A DNA stretch of 64,000 bases from Clostridium punense (GTDB lineage: Bacteria; Bacillota; Clostridia; Clostridiales; Clostridiaceae). The notes beneath the pieces were generated by a model. It ran no database searches. It saw only the letters and a list, made by a program, of their open reading frames with translations, and was not told the origin of the DNA. The stretch lies in contig NZ_JAGGLL010000020.1 of NCBI RefSeq assembly GCF_017874425.1, positions 1 through 64,000 of the forward strand. Direction: 5' to 3'. Position numbers and translations under genes: made by a program. Positions 62,587 to 64,000 of this stretch are shown here, piece after piece. Every line of letters begins with the position of its first letter. The first letter of the stretch is position 1.

Positions 62587-62760
62587 TTAAGCTGATTTTC
62601 TTAGATTATTTGCATACTGACTAGCCTTCGAATTGTCTCTCTTAATCACTTTATATACTTCTTCATATTCCTTAAAATCCTTAGTTGAATTTTCAATTAC
62701 ACTTTGTGTATAAGCTTCTCTGTATTTTTTATTAAATAAATATTTGATAATGTTTATCAT
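62587..62760 (-). CDS. 57-aa hypothetical protein
   Basis: GGAGAG lies 8 bases before the ATG. It starts MINIIKYLFNKKYREAYTQS and ends SKASQYANNLRKSA. Charged and helical, with no membrane helix. The KKYREAY start resembles small Clostridium proteins near two-component genes, but I cannot name a family. Confidence 0.5.
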   Translation of the reverse strand: MINIIKYLFNKKYREAYTQSVIENSTKDFKEYEEVYKVIKRDNSKASQYANNLRKSA

Positions 62761-62903
62761 ATTGCCACTCTCCTTTTTAAAGTTTAATAATCACTATGGA
62801 ATAATATTAACTCTTGTATATAAAGATAATATAAAGGTAGTATAAAGATGTTATGAAGATACTGTTTTTCTTATGTTGATAATATGTTAGTTATAAAAAA
62901 AAT

Positions 62904-62932
62904 TGGCCAGTATACTTAATGTATGCTGGCCA
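62904..62932 (-). terminator. intrinsic terminator before the 57-aa gene
   Basis: TGGCCAGTATAC and GTATGCTGGCCA arms (one G-U pair), followed on the minus strand by a run of T's. Confidence 0.75.
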
Positions 62933-62997
62933 GATTTATTCTCTCTATATTATAAAATTTTTATAAAACTTTATCTTTAACCTTACCTGAAATTTTC

Positions 62998-63093
62998 TTA
63001 CTTCTCATTACAGTGATTATTCATGATTTTGTGTTTCATGTCCATCATGTAGTGATGCATACCTTTCTCATGTTCTTCTTGCAGTTTTCTCAT
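62998..63093 (-). CDS. possible Met/His-rich peptide
   Basis: 31 codons from the ATG at 63093 to TAA at 62998: MRKLQEEHEKGMHHYMMDMK then HKIMNNHCNEK. It has seven Met or more and five His plus a Cys, fitting Cu+/Ag+ binding. The ribosome site is weak, so it could be the tail of a lost larger protein. It is followed by a terminator. Confidence 0.35.
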   Translation of the reverse strand: MRKLQEEHEKGMHHYMMDMKHKIMNNHCNEK

Positions 63094-63214
63094 AAATTTT
63101 CCATTTACATTACATGGTTGTCAATGGAAAGTAGTTTATTTATTTCAACTTGAATGAAAATCTAAACAATTATTAAGTTCAATAGTATCATTGCTTATTT
63201 ATAAATAATTAAAA

Positions 63215-64000
63215 TTAACTCCTTGTAAACTTCTTAAAGAATACTTTAAATGTAGATCCTTTTCCTTCCTTACTATCTACACTAATACTTGCAGAATGAA
63301 GCTGAAGTATGTTCTTAACAATGGTTAAACCTATGCCACTACCTTCAATTTCATGTCTACTCTTATCTCCTCTATAGAGCCTTTCAAATATAAAATCTAA
63401 ATCTTCTTTTTTTATTCCAATACCATCATCTTCAATTTCTACTATGATATTTTTAGCATCGGTAAGCAGTCGAATAGATATATTTCCATGTGCTTTATTA
63501 AACTTTATTGCATTAGATAATAAGTTTATAAATACCTGCTTTAACTTATCTCTATCTCCAGTTATATTATATTTTTCATTAGGCTTTATATTATAATTAA
63601 GTTTAATCTGATTAGCTTCTGCAATGGTATAAAACTCCTTATATACATCATTTAACAGCGTATCAAGAGGTATCTGTTCAAAATTTAATTTAATACTCTC
63701 CTCCTCAAAATCCTTTAAAGTATTTAGATTATCTAGTAATTTCCCAAATCTCATTACTTCTTCATTAAGGTAGTTAAGTCTTTCTGCGGTCACTGGAAAA
63801 ACTCCGTCAATCATTGCTTCTAGATTATTTTGTAATACATTTAATGGTGTTCTTATCTCGTGTGAAATATCTGAAACCAACCTCTTTCGCAGTAAATCTT
63901 GGTTCTTTAATTTTTCTCCTAGGATATTAATGCTTCGTCTTAAGTCTTCTAGTTCTTCAATATTGCTTTCTGTGACAGATTTAGTGTCAAACTTTCCTTT
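63215..64000 (-). CDS. sensor histidine kinase, C-terminal part (runs off the window)
   Basis: The frame is open to the window edge, so the 5' end is outside. Visible are the end of a HAMP-like linker (IEELEDLRRSINILGEKLKN), HisKA with SDISHEIRTPLNVLQNNLEA and an HATPase domain (VEIEDDGIGI, FIFERLYRGDKSRH, GSGIGLTIVKNIL). It resembles the 54899 kinase. Its response regulator is presumably beyond 64000. Confidence 0.9.
   Translation of the reverse strand, partial: KGKFDTKSVTESNIEELEDLRRSINILGEKLKNQDLLRKRLVSDISHEIRTPLNVLQNNLEAMIDGVFPVTAERLNYLNEEVMRFGKLLDNLNTLKDFEEESIKLNFEQIPLDTLLNDVYKEFYTIAEANQIKLNYNIKPNEKYNITGDRDKLKQVFINLLSNAIKFNKAHGNISIRLLTDAKNIIVEIEDDGIGIKKEDLDFIFERLYRGDKSRHEIEGSGIGLTIVKNILQLHSASISVDSKEGKGSTFKVFFKKFTRS

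Overview
The window is low-GC DNA (by eye about 30% G+C) with strong GGAGG-type ribosome binding sites, AT-rich codon use, many intrinsic terminators and DUF families typical of Firmicutes. It fits a chromosome segment from Clostridium or a close relative. No rRNA, tRNA, CRISPR array or intact prophage is seen. Between about 7.2 and 52.3 kb nearly every real gene is on the minus strand.

Layout. 0.4-7 kb: a sigma factor/DUF4179 anti-sigma-like pair, a membrane protein, a peptidase E-like protein, a GNAT acetyltransferase, a nitroreductase and a UDP-GlcNAc 2-epimerase. 7-21 kb: small hypotheticals, a DUF5694 protein, a heterodimeric ABC exporter pair, an S41 protease remnant, membrane proteins (DUF6688-like, CPBP), a DUF2935 protein, and a TMEM165/GDT1 manganese transporter behind a yybP-ykoY riboswitch with two tandem terminators.

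21-44 kb is the most unusual part. It holds about 20 transcription units, mostly one gene each and all in one orientation: GNAT acetyltransferases, NUDIX hydrolases, P-loop kinase-like proteins, an aminoglycoside phosphotransferase-like protein, HIT, PPOX, YciI, alpha/beta hydrolases, a PhyA-like cysteine phosphatase, SdpI, and MerR/AraC regulators with GyrI-like domains. The units are separated by two unrelated repeat families that mostly alternate. Family A is about 200 bp with covarying stem-loops. Family B is about 300-380 bp and combines an extended -10 promoter with a palindrome in its spacer, a structured segment and a covarying terminator. Every copy has the same orientation relative to the genes. 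The layout resembles a gene-cassette array, but no integron integrase or attC site is visible. Several cassettes carry broken genes.

45-51 kb is a graveyard of mobile and defence genes: a ribbon-helix-helix fragment, an Imm50-like pseudogene, a CatB/Vat-type acetyltransferase remnant beside an aminoglycoside nucleotidyltransferase-like gene, a frameshifted mef-like macrolide efflux gene whose leader peptide MYSVRLR and attenuator are intact, a serine recombinase tail, and fused hsdM/hsdS/yhcG fragments of a type I restriction locus.

52-64 kb is a copper (possibly silver) handling island: a TauE/SafE-like membrane protein fused to HMA and cupredoxin-like domains, a two-component system with a Met-rich sensor loop, SHOCT and DUF2680 proteins, copZ, copA and csoR with a palindromic operator inside the promoter, a lipoprotein with an internal duplication, a Met/His-rich peptide and part of a second histidine kinase. 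A 154-bp sequence with only 5 differences between its two copies flanks the two-component block.
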